Assembly: GCA_016195325.1 (NCBI GenBank)
Contig: JACPZX010000028.1
Coordinates: 45,231-109,230, forward strand
Reading direction: 5' to 3'
Origin: Acidobacteriota bacterium
GTDB lineage: Bacteria > Acidobacteriota > Polarisedimenticolia > JACPZX01
DNA: 64,000 bases
Below, piece by piece: positions 8,701-16,713 of this stretch. The translations under genes were made by a program, and so were the position numbers. Every line of letters starts with the position of its first letter. The first letter of the stretch is position 1. The notes below the pieces were generated by a model. It did no database searches, was not told where the DNA came from, and worked only from the letters and a program-made list of their open reading frames with translations.

Positions 8701-11700
8701 CCGCGCCAAGCGTGTTCCCGGCGAGGTCGAGGACCTTCGTCCCTCCCGAGCCGACGACGGTCAGCGTGTAGGTGTCGTCCGGGATTCCGGCCGCCCGGGT
8801 GAAGACGCCGCGATGGAGGGCCGGCACGTAGGCGACCGCGTCGGGGGCGAGAAGCAGCCCCGTCGTGTTGCTCGACACGACGATCGTCGAGGGGGTGAGC
8901 GACGCGCTGTCCATCGCCTCGGAGAAATCGACCGTCACCGTGGTCCTGGGCGCGTTCACCGTCTCGAGATCGTTCGGATCGGTCGCCGTGACGCTCGGCG
9001 TGCTGTCGGTGTCGACGACGAAGCTCGACACGAAGTTGCCTCCGGCGATCCCGTTGTTGTCCCCGTCGAGCGGGTTCCCCGCGAGATCGGTGATGTGCGG
9101 GAGCCCGGTGCCGAGAAGCGTCACGGTGTAGAGATCGTCCGGCGGCGCCGCCACCCCGGCGAGGGTGCACGTGGCGGTCTTGAGGAGCGCGTTGTACGTC
9201 ACGGACGCGCAGCTCACCCCTCCCGTCGTCGTGCCGACGAAGAACGTGGAGGTCGTCAGGCTCGCGCCGGCCATCGGCTCGCTGAAGGTGGCCGTCACGG
9301 TCGTCGGGGTGATCAGAATCGTCGAGCTGTCTGCGGGGTTGATGGCCGTGACCGTCGGCGTCATGTCGGTGTCGATCGTGAAGGCCGCGGTGAAGTCGCC
9401 GCCGGCCGTCCCGTTGCCGTCGCCGTCGAGGGCGTTCCCGGCCAGGTCCCTGATCGGCGAGCCGCCGTTTCCGGCGAGGGTCATCGTCAGGATGTCGTCG
9501 GCCGGCGAGCCGAACCCGGTCAGCGTGCACGTCGCGGTGCGGCTCGGCGCGTCGTACGACACGGCGGAGCAGCTCACGCTCCCCATCGTGCTCGTCACGA
9601 CGAAGCTCCCGGTGGTGATCGTCGAGCCGTCCATCGGCTCGCTGAAGAGCACCTGGACGCCCGCGGGCGGGGCGAGGACGACCGTCGAGCCCCCCGGCGT
9701 CGTCGAGAGGACCGTCGGGGCGACGGCCTCGACCGTGAAGGTCGCGACGAAGTTGCCGCCCGCGGTCGAATCATTGTCCCCGTCGAGCGCGTTGCCGACC
9801 GGGGCGCTGAAGTCGCGGACGCTCGGGTTCCCGGCGTTCGGGTCGCCGATCAGCGTGAGGGTGTACGTCCCGTCGCCGAGGGGGCTGCCGGGGTCGAAGG
9901 TCCCCGCGCGGGTGTTCGGGTCGAACGAGTACCCGCCGGCCACAGGACCGCCGCCCCCCGTCGTCGGGACGACGGTGAAGGTCGTCGCGTTCAAGGTGTT
10001 CGGATCCATCCGCTGGTCGAACGTCACGACGACGTTGGCGTTCGGATCGCCAATCGTCGATCCGCTCGTGGGCGACAGGTTCGTGACGCTCGGCACCGCA
10101 TCCGCGTCCACGAAGAAGGTGTAGACGAAATCCCCTCCCGCCGTGCCGTTCCCCGTCGGGAAGTCCGAGGCCGCCACGTCGCAGACGCCCCCCGAGCACT
10201 CGCCGTCGAGGAAGTTGGTCCCGCCGCTGGTCTTCGCCTTGATGCGCAGCGCCGGGACGTTCGGATCGCTCTTCAGCGTGACGGTGTACCGGTCGTCGGG
10301 ATACGTCGTCGGCGTGATCGCGCAGAGGAGGTTGCAGTTCTGGCACTTGCTCGAGCCCGATCCCTGATCGGCGAAGGCGAAGCTGTTGGGATCGCAGGCC
10401 ACGTCGCCGGCCGAGTTCGTCAGGAGGAAGGTGTTCGGATCGACCGACGCCGTGTCCGGGCGCTCCGACACCCTCACCCTCACCTGGTTGCCCAGCGAGT
10501 TGGGATCGACGACCACCTCGTGCAGGTCCGGCGCCGACTCCACGGCGCGGAGGAAGACCCCCGTCACGCCAATCGTGAAGCCTGAGGTGAAGTCCCCTCC
10601 CGCGGCCGCGTCGTTGTCGCCGTCGAGGGCGTTTCCGGCGAGATCCCTCACGGGAGTCCCCGTCGTGCCGTCGGCGAAGATCTCGTAGGAGCCGTTCCCG
10701 AGGGGGAAGTCGGTCGTGATCGTGGCCATGCGGTTGAGCGGGTCGTAGGTGACGGAAAGCCCGAGCGTGTTGAGGACGAGGGACGGGTCGAAGGCGTCGC
10801 GCACCTGGAGCGACGCGGGCGTCAGCGACGCCGGGTCCATCTCCTCGGAGAAGGTGACGGTGAAGGTCGATCGGACCGCCGTCAGCGCCTGGCCGTTCGC
10901 CGGGCTGGTCGCCGTCACCGACGGGGAGCTGTCGAAGTCGACGGTGAACGAGAAGACGAACGCGCCTCCGGGAATCCCGTTCCCGTCGCCGTCGAGGAGG
11001 TTCCCCGCCTGATCGGTCATGCCGCTGATCGAGACGCCGTAGCGGTCGTCCGGGAGCGGGGCGAGGGGCTGGAACGTCGCGATCTTGAGGATCGGGTTGT
11101 AGCCGATCGCGCCCGCGATCGGCACCCCCGCCGTCCCGATGACCGTCCAGTGGTTCGGATCGGTGACCGTCGAGGCCTCCATCGACTGGTCGAAGGCGAC
11201 GACGATGACGACGTTCGGGTCGACGGTGATGGGCGCCGCCGGGGACAGGAGAGCGACGATCGACGGCACCTGGTCGTAGTCGATGACGAAGGTCGCCGTG
11301 AAGTCCCCACCCGCCGTTCCGCTGTTGTCGCCGTCGAGGGCGTTCCCGGCGAGATCCCGGATGGGGCCTCCTCCCGTGCCAACCAGCGTCAGGGTGTACC
11401 GATCGTCCGCGAGGACGCCCGCGTTCGACGTGAACGTGACGGTCTTCCCCACGGGGGCGTACGTGACCGAGGACGGCGTGAGAGCCCCCATCGTCCCCGC
11501 GAGCGTCACCGACGCGGCGGAGATCGTCGAGGCGTCCATCGCCTCCGCGAAGGTCGCCGACGCGTGGTCGAGGCCCGGGCGGTTGGGATCGACCACCTGG
11601 CCGCTCGCCGGATCGGCGCTGGCCACGTTCGGCGAGCTGTCGGCGTCCACGGCGAAGGTGAGGACGAAGGCCCCGCCGGCGACGCCGTTGTTGTCGCCGT

Positions 11701-14700
11701 CGAGGAGGTTCCCCGCCTGATCGGTCATCCCGGTGAGCGTCACGGTGTAGAGGTCGTCCGGGAGCGAGACGCTGGGATCGAACGTGACCGTCTTGTTCAC
11801 CGGGTCGTAGGTGATCGACGTCGCGGCGACCGTCATCATCGTTCCGGCGACCGACCAGTTGGCCGGGTTCGTCACCGTCGCGGCCTCCATCGACTGGTCG
11901 AACTTGAACGTGATGTTGACGAGCGGGTTGACCGTCACGGCCCCCGGCGGTGAGAGCGTCATCGTGATCGCCGGAACCTGGTCGTAGTCGACGACGAAGG
12001 TCGACGTGAAGTCGGCTCCGGCCGTCCCGTCGTTGTCCCCGTCGAGGGCGTTCGCGGCGAAGTCCCGGATCGGAGAGCCGCCGTTCCCCTGCAGCGTGAC
12101 CGTGTAGCGATCGTCGGCGAAGGTGCCCGCGTTGCTGGTGAAGGTCGCCCGCTTGGCGGCGGCGGTGTAGACGACCGACGACGGCGTCAGCGCGGCCATC
12201 GTCCCGCTCACGGTGAAGCTCGACGACGTGATCGTCGCCGGGTTCATCGACTCGCTGAAGGTGGCCGAGACGCTCGCGAGGTTCGGCCGCGACGAGGTGA
12301 TGATCTGGAGGTTGTTCGGATCGACCGAGACGACCGACGGCGAGCTGTCGGTGTCCAGGACGAAGGTCGAGACGAAGTCGGCTCCCGCGGTCCCGTTGTT
12401 GTCTCCGTCGAGGGCGTTCGCGGCGAAGTCACGCATCGGGGATCCGCCGGTCCCGAGGAGCGTCACGGTGTACCGGTCGTCGGGGGGCGCCGCCTGCCCC
12501 GCGAGGGTGCAGGCCGCCTGCTTCGTGGACGGAACGTAGCCCACCGTCGCGCACGTGACGGTTCCCATCGTGGTCGCGACGCCGAACGATCCGGTCCCGA
12601 TCGTGTTCGGGTCCATCGCCTCGCTGAAGGTCGCGGTCACGACGGTGACGGGAGCCGTCGAGATCTGCGCGTTGGCCGGGCTCACGACGGTCACCGAGGG
12701 GGAACTGTCGTTGTCGACGACGAAGCTCGAGGCGAAGGCGCCCCCCGCCGTCCCGTTCCCAGAAATGAGCGACGTGCAGTAGGCGGGGTTGCCGAGCGGC
12801 GGCACCGCGCACGGGCGCTCGCAGTCCGCCTGGAAGCCCGAGAGATCGGCGATGAAGGGGGCGGGGGTATCGCAGTCGAGAGCGAACGTGTACAGGTCGT
12901 CGGCGAGCGGGGCGCCGAACGTCAGGGTCGCGAGGCGGCCGCCGAACGCCGGGAAGTTCGGATCCGCGGCGCAGGTGATCGCCCCCGCCGCGGGCCCCAC
13001 CGTCCCCGTCACCGTGAAATCGGCGGCGGTCACGCTGGCGCAGGTCAGGTCCTCCTTGAAGACGGCCGACACGCTGGTCACGGGCGTGGTGATCGGCGGG
13101 GCCGCCGTCGCCGGGCTGACCGAGCGGATCTGCGTCAGCGTCACGTCGGCGAGAACCTGCCGCTGATCGCACAGATCGTCGTCGTCGCGGTACGCGAGGC
13201 GAACGCGGTCGTCCTCGTTGCAGTCGAGCGTGCCATTCTGTGGGGTCGGGGTGCCGACCGCCATGGGGATCGTCCCGCGGAAGAGGTGCGTGTTCGGGCC
13301 GGTCTCGGTCAGGGTGATGTTCTCGACGTCGACGTTTCCCGCGGTGTTCGGATCGTCGACGAGGCAGGAGATCCCCTGGCGGAGGAGCGCGTTGTTCGGA
13401 TCCACGAGGTTCGTCGCGTTGAGGACGATCGACTCGGCGACGAGCGAGTCCTTGTTCTCGTCCGTGTCGTCGAGAAGGACGACGAGCGCGCGGTTCTGGA
13501 GGTACGCCGTCACCGAGACGTTGTTCGGATCGGCGAAGCCGGGCGCCGGCGTCCGGGCGAAGTCACTCCCGCGATCGTCGAGGCGCGAGTTCGGGTTGGT
13601 CTCGTTGTTCACGTCGAGCGCCTGCGTCGCCCCGCAGACGAACGTCGCCGGGTTGAAGTCGAAGCGGCCGTTGGCGTTGATGTCCTCGAGGCCGTCGGCA
13701 ACCGTTCCGTTGTCGGAGTCCGCGTCGCGCGGGTCGGTGGTCGTCGCGGGGTCCAGGTCCTTCTGGACGCACGTGCCGCTCGTCACCCCCCACTCCAGGC
13801 CGTCGTCGAGGCCGTCGCTGTCGCTGTCGTGGTCCACCGGATCGGTCTCGGTTCCCGCCGCCGGAGAGGCGGTCGAGGCGGCCACCCCCTTCAGGATGAC
13901 GCCGTCCACGCGGCCGTTGAGGTTGAGATCCTCCCCCTGCTTCGCGGCGCCGGCGAAGACGAAGTTCGGATCCACCGTGGCCGGACACGTCGCGGGAAGG
14001 AGCGCCGGGCAGCCGCCGCCCCCGTTGAATCCCGCGATGCAACCGTCCGGAACGCAGTCGTTGTCGGTGTCCGCGAGGAGGGGGTTGGTGACGGAGAGGG
14101 GGTCCTGGTCCCGCAGATGCCGGCAGGGATCGGTCCCGTCCTGATTGCTCGCGGTGTCGAACTGGCCGTTCGGCCCCGGCACGCCGGGGCCGCCCACTCC
14201 CAGCTCGAGGCCGTCCTGCAGGCCGTCCCCGTCGGTGTCGGCGGTGCAGGCGCCGGTCTCGTTCGCGTCCTTCGCCCCGTTCTTGTTCCGGTCCTCCCCC
14301 GCGCGCATGTCGTTGCAATCGCTCGCGCCGTTCGCCGTCGGGATGCACCCGTCGGGGAGGCCGTCGTCGTCGGAGTCGGCGTCGAGGGGACTGGGACACC
14401 CGCCGAGCGTCTCCTGGTTGTCGTCGAGCCCGTCGCCGTCGGTGTCCTTCTTGTTGGGATCGCGCTCGCCGATGACTTCGCCCGGGTCGAGCGCGCCGTT
14501 CAAGTTCGTGTCGCCCAGGATCGCTCCGTTGTGATCCGAGTCCTCGGCTCCGTCCGGGATCGTGTCGCCGTCGGTGTCGGCGACCAGCGGCTTCGTCTTC
14601 GTGACCCCCGCGTCGTGATCGAGGCAGCACTGCGGCTTCGCCGGATCGATGAGGGAGCAGTCCGCGCCTGCGAAGATCTTCTCGCCGCGAAGCGTCACCG

Positions 14701-16693
14701 ACGACACGCCCGTCTCGGTCCCGTCCTGGAGGCCGTCGCCGTCGGTGTCGGACACGAACCGGTCCGTCTCGTTCGGATCGACGACGCCGTTGCCGTTGAC
14801 GTCCTCGCCCGTGTCGGCGATGCAGTCGTTGTCGTTGTCCTGGTCGCTCAGATCGCTGACCAGGTCGGCGTCGTTGTCCCTCAGGCTCGCGAGGTAGACG
14901 CGGCCGCTGTAGGTCGCGAGGCGCGCGGTGTCGCCGATCGCCCCCACCGCGATCTCGGCGCACCCGTCGCCGTTGAAGTCGCCCGCGGCGGTCGTGTAGC
15001 CGCTCTGCTGGTGCTGCACGTCGCCAAGCAGGATCGAGACGACGGCGCACGTCCGATTGGGATCGGGATCGTCCGGGTTGTTCGGATCGCACGGGACCGA
15101 CACGTTCGGATCGAGGACCTCGCTCCGGACAGTGGGGTAGTTCCCCGGCTTGTTCAGAAGGCTGCCGGCGGTGACCGTGCCGGGACGCAGGTCCATCACG
15201 AAGCTCTTCGGGCGCGTCGCGCTCCCGCGGATCGCGTACGTCACGCCCACGTTCGTCTTCGCGGGGGTGCTCGGGTCGCCCGAGTCGTACCGGCGCGCGC
15301 CCACGATGATGTCGTCGATCGGGTTTCCGCTGTTCGGATCGGTGTCGCAGTTGACGTTCCCGGAGGCGAGCGAGAAGCCGAACTGATCCCCCTGGGTCGA
15401 TCCGATGATCCGGAGCTGGGGGGGATCGGTCCTGAGGTTGATCTGCGCCTTGAGGCCGTTCGGATCGGGGATCACGGCGGAGCCGTAGAAGGCGAAGACC
15501 TCGCCGACGCCGGGGCGGTTGTTCCCCGGCCCGGAGGCGAAGAAGGCGCTCACGATCGGATCCGCGAAGCCGTCGCCGTTGATGTCGCCGCAGGCGACGG
15601 AGAAACCGAGGGAATCGTCCTTGTCCGCGCCGAGCACCGTCGAGTCGGCGTTGGCGCCGCGGATGGCGCTCGCCTTCCCGCCGGCGATCGCCTGGAGCGT
15701 CGCGGGCTTGTAGACGAACATCCCGCCCGCGTTCGTCTGGGCGGCGTTGTCCACGCCGATCGCGCCGATCAGCAGGCCGCTCCGGCCGCTGCCGTCGAAC
15801 CGGCACATGGCGAGGCTCTCGCCGAAGAAGTCGTTCGCGCCGTCGCCGACGATGTGACGGACCGCCGCGTCGGTCGAGATGTCCTCCGCCGACGAGAATC
15901 CGGTCAGGACGTGGACCGCGCCGGCCCGGGCCTTGCCGACGTTTCCGGCGTACAGGGGGAAGTTGGCGCCGCGCGACGAGATCGCGACGTCGCCCACGCC
16001 GTCCCCGTCGAAGTCCCCGGCCGCGACCGCGAACCCCAGGAAGTACTTCTTGTTGTTGGGGCCCGACGCGGTGATGCGGCTCGTCTGCGGATCGGCGTCG
16101 GCGTCGAGAGCCGAGGGGAAGCTCGCGCGCCCCTTGACCACGAAGACGCGTCCTCTGTCGGCCCCCGAGCCGCCGCCGGCGTCGTCGAACGGCGCCCCGA
16201 TGATCAGATCGTCGCGGCTGTCGCCGGTGACCTCGGCCCCCGCGAGGGAGAAGCCGAAGTCGGAGTTGTTGTTGGGATCGAGCTGGCAGCCGCCGCACGT
16301 GATCGTGACGTCGGGGACGTCGTTGGTCGCGCCGGCGGTCGGCCGCACGATGTACGCGGCGTTCGGGTCGCCGGGGTTCGAGGCGGCGGGATCGAGGACG
16401 TTCCGTCCGAAGTAGATGTAGACCCTGTTGTTTTTCCGCTCGCCCACCGCGATGTCCTGGAAGCCGTCGCCGTTGAAATCGCCGAACGCGAGGGCGGATC
16501 CCATCTCCCGCTTCGCGGACGCCCCTTCGACGCGCAGATCCTGCGCCCCGGGGTTGAACGCCGGGGTATCGGAAAGGAGGACCGTGTGGCGGTAGATCGG
16601 CTGCTGCGCGGACGCCGGAGCCGCGAGGATCATGCCCGTGACCACCACGATCCCCGCCGCCGCGGTTCTCGACCCAACACCGATGAGGCTCAT
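5798..16693 (-). CDS. Giant repeat-rich surface protein (FG-GAP, TSP3, about 20 Ig-like domains)
   Basis: 3631 aa from an ATG with a GGGGGAG ribosome-binding site. A signal peptide ends at ASAQQ near residue 30. Residues about 50-590 hold seven FG-GAP units (for example FGDFNGDGFQDIAVG), a beta-propeller of the integrin-alpha type. Residues about 600-1030 hold thrombospondin-3/calcium-binding repeats such as DTDGDGLQDG. After a bridging segment, residues about 1190-3600 hold about 20 Ig-like (Big_5/SbsA-type) domains, each with a core like VTATFSEAMD and a DRYTVTL strand. The tail is short and lysine-rich; no LPXTG or PEP-CTERM signal is seen. It probably acts as a surface adhesin or sheath protein. 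The frame stays open upstream to 18826, but that stretch overlaps the real upstream gene. The tripeptide DPN is unusually common. Confidence 0.9.
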   Translation of the reverse strand: MSLIGVGSRTAAAGIVVVTGMILAAPASAQQPIYRHTVLLSDTPAFNPGAQDLRVEGASAKREMGSALAFGDFNGDGFQDIAVGERKNNRVYIYFGRNVLDPAASNPGDPNAAYIVRPTAGATNDVPDVTITCGGCQLDPNNNSDFGFSLAGAEVTGDSRDDLIIGAPFDDAGGGSGADRGRVFVVKGRASFPSALDADADPQTSRITASGPNNKKYFLGFAVAAGDFDGDGVGDVAISSRGANFPLYAGNVGKARAGAVHVLTGFSSAEDISTDAAVRHIVGDGANDFFGESLAMCRFDGSGRSGLLIGAIGVDNAAQTNAGGMFVYKPATLQAIAGGKASAIRGANADSTVLGADKDDSLGFSVACGDINGDGFADPIVSAFFASGPGNNRPGVGEVFAFYGSAVIPDPNGLKAQINLRTDPPQLRIIGSTQGDQFGFSLASGNVNCDTDPNSGNPIDDIIVGARRYDSGDPSTPAKTNVGVTYAIRGSATRPKSFVMDLRPGTVTAGSLLNKPGNYPTVRSEVLDPNVSVPCDPNNPDDPDPNRTCAVVSILLGDVQHQQSGYTTAAGDFNGDGCAEIAVGAIGDTARLATYSGRVYLASLRDNDADLVSDLSDQDNDNDCIADTGEDVNGNGVVDPNETDRFVSDTDGDGLQDGTETGVSSVTLRGEKIFAGADCSLIDPAKPQCCLDHDAGVTKTKPLVADTDGDTIPDGAEDSDHNGAILGDTNLNGALDPGEVIGERDPNKKDTDGDGLDDNQETLGGCPSPLDADSDDDGLPDGCIPTANGASDCNDMRAGEDRNKNGAKDANETGACTADTDGDGLQDGLELGVGGPGVPGPNGQFDTASNQDGTDPCRHLRDQDPLSVTNPLLADTDNDCVPDGCIAGFNGGGGCPALLPATCPATVDPNFVFAGAAKQGEDLNLNGRVDGVILKGVAASTASPAAGTETDPVDHDSDSDGLDDGLEWGVTSGTCVQKDLDPATTTDPRDADSDNGTVADGLEDINANGRFDFNPATFVCGATQALDVNNETNPNSRLDDRGSDFARTPAPGFADPNNVSVTAYLQNRALVVLLDDTDENKDSLVAESIVLNATNLVDPNNALLRQGISCLVDDPNTAGNVDVENITLTETGPNTHLFRGTIPMAVGTPTPQNGTLDCNEDDRVRLAYRDDDDLCDQRQVLADVTLTQIRSVSPATAAPPITTPVTSVSAVFKEDLTCASVTAADFTVTGTVGPAAGAITCAADPNFPAFGGRLATLTFGAPLADDLYTFALDCDTPAPFIADLSGFQADCERPCAVPPLGNPAYCTSLISGNGTAGGAFASSFVVDNDSSPSVTVVSPANAQISTAPVTVVTATFSEAMDPNTIGTGSFGVATTMGTVTCATVGYVPSTKQAACTLAGQAAPPDDRYTVTLLGTGGSPMRDFAANALDGDNNGTAGADFVSTFVLDTDSSPSVVSVDPNNLQIITSSRPNLASVSATFSESMNPATITSSSFTVSGTMAALTPSSVVYTAAAKRATFTSNAGTFADDRYTVTLQGNGGSPIRDFAANALDGDNDGTAGADFTSTFVVDYDQVPAITMTLSPPGAVTVNPLVNITFKFDQSMEAATVTNPANWSVAGTMMTVAATSITYDPVNKTVTFDPSVSLPDDLYTVTLTGMTDQAGNLLDGDNNGVAGGAFVLTFAVDADSSPNVASADPASGQVVDPNRPGLDHASATFAEAMDASTISAASVTLAGTMGALTPSSVTYAPVGKTVTFTSNAGVLADDRYTLTLVGTGGGPIRDLAGNALDGDNSGTAGGDFTATFVIDYDQVPSIVALLSPAAPITVDPNVVIVVAFDQSMEASTVTDPNHWTVIGTAGVPIAGAIGYNPILKIATFQPLAPLPDDRYGVSISGMTDQAGNLLDGDGNGIPGGAFVFSFTVDFDSSPSVTATSPANGQALTAVRSTFTVTFSEEMDPASLTPASLQVRDAFDPSLVLNTLGLSVTYDPLNRMATITTDFPLGNGSYEIFADGTTGTPVRDLAGNALDGDNDAAAGGDFTSGFTIGVTGVFLRAVESAPDLHEVVVDPNSLGNQVRVRVSERPDTASVDPNTFLLTNSAGDVACDPNSFAFADQGSGSSKCQNCNLLCAITPTTYPDDRYTVTLKSDPNVPALRIKAKTSGGTNFLDGECSGGVCDVAASDFPTGNGTAGGDFVYTFFVDADAVPSVTNLSPTSGSTIGDPNANVVVTFDQRMDPNTLNATTFTVVPTTGGGGPVAGGYSFDPNTRAGTFDPGSPLGDGTYTLTLIGDPNAGNPSVRDFSAPVGNALDGDNDSTAGGNFVATFTVEAVAPTVLSTTPGGSTVVLAPPAGVQVLFSEPMDGSTITTGSFVVTSTMGSVSCSAVSYDAPSRTATCTLTGFGSPADDILTMTLAGNGGSPIRDLAGNALDGDGNGTAGGDFTAAFTIDTDMTPTVTAINPADSSTILITPTTVTATFSEPMAGASLTTSTFFVGTTTGGVSCASVTYNALLKTATCTLAGVAAPPDDLYTVTLLGTGLPHITDLAGNPLDGDNNGIAGGNFVSSFVVDTDSTPSVTATDPNDLETVNAPRTTVTVDFSEAMDSASLTPSTIVVSSNTTGLLLAPDAVAYVPALHRGVFTRAAGIPDDTYTLTVVGSGGTKVLDLAGNTLGAGNFTATFTIEAADPNVTATDPNNAQVKTSAPGTVIVTFSEPMDSNTIDTSSVLVATTAGGVSCTSVTYDPNTERATCTLSALATPPDDRYTVTVKGTGGSAAKDLAGNALGGGTDFTSFYVVDTDTTPTVTLSDPNNGQMFVSGPTTVTVDFSEAMDGSTIDATTFLVSGTGGSVTPTMVAYAAATKRATFTVAAPLSDDVYTITVRGAGSPAAKDFAGNSLGGGIDFTSTFTVNAGAPTVTAIDPNDLQIKTTFSSTQHVIATFSEAMDANTISTSTFLVTASQGGVSCSGVAYDPNTHKANCTLAITPVPRDDRYTVTLKGTGGSKIKDATGVVLDGDGIGGAGGDFVSTFVVDTDTTPTVTAINPANNSTIVSTPTTVTATFSEAIDLATVDATDFLVTSTVGTVSCGSFSVSASTRQATCTLTGVAANPDDRYTVMLLGSAGTGIKDFAGNVIADFTSHFVVNTDSTATITASDPNQSQTVTAAPTAVTVTFSEAMDPSTISISSILLAGSAGSITADSVTYDAATTTASFNFAAGLPDDSYTLTVHGSAAPQVKDFAGNNLDGDNNGSTGGDFSLAFVVDTDASPTITTVNPSDTQVKTVFSGAQTVTATFSEAMNAATITTSTFLVGATGGGVSCSPVTYNAATRVATCTLSGLPANRDDLYSVTLVGTGGSPITDRAGNALDGDGNGTAGGDFTSTFIVDTDTTPTVTATNPAGGSTFTGTFTTVTATFSEAMDGSTITTSSMTVTSTQGAASCSAVSYSAVNRRATCTLTGLTTPDDDVYTVDLSTAITDKNGNPLTAFSDSFVVDHDQVPAVVSTTPANGSSTAGVSQIDVLFDQAMDGTTITGTTFTVADTNGVAVAGTVSYDPTTRIATFTPTTSPFPAAGSPYSMHLEGTTGARVRDQAGHVLDGNGNGTAGGDFDATFTSTAAQRRPPAGPFDDGILAKPKSHPGKKAGRKGGP
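5870..13130 (-). repeat. Coding tandem repeats, about 20 Ig-like units
   Basis: This part of the giant gene consists of units of about 350 bp, each encoding one Ig-like domain. Recurring landmarks on the plus strand are the complements of TFSEAMD and of GNALDGDNNGTAGGDF. The copies have diverged but stay alignable. Two sub-types alternate: SEAMD-type, and DQSME-type followed by a tryptophan strand. Confidence 0.8.
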
Positions 16694-16713
16694 CCGAGGC
16701 TCCCCCGGGCGCG

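Noticed and set aside
5834-10585. Very long open frame on the plus strand opposite the giant surface gene
   Set aside because: Composition is Arg/Gly/Asp-rich without domains, and it is antisense to clear Ig-like repeats; an effect of high GC and repeats. The same holds for the long frames at 13286-16807 and 31739-35155.
5870-13130. CRISPR-like array
   Set aside because: The repeats are about 350 bp, diverged and in frame, encoding Ig-like domains; no short identical repeats with unique spacers occur anywhere in the window.
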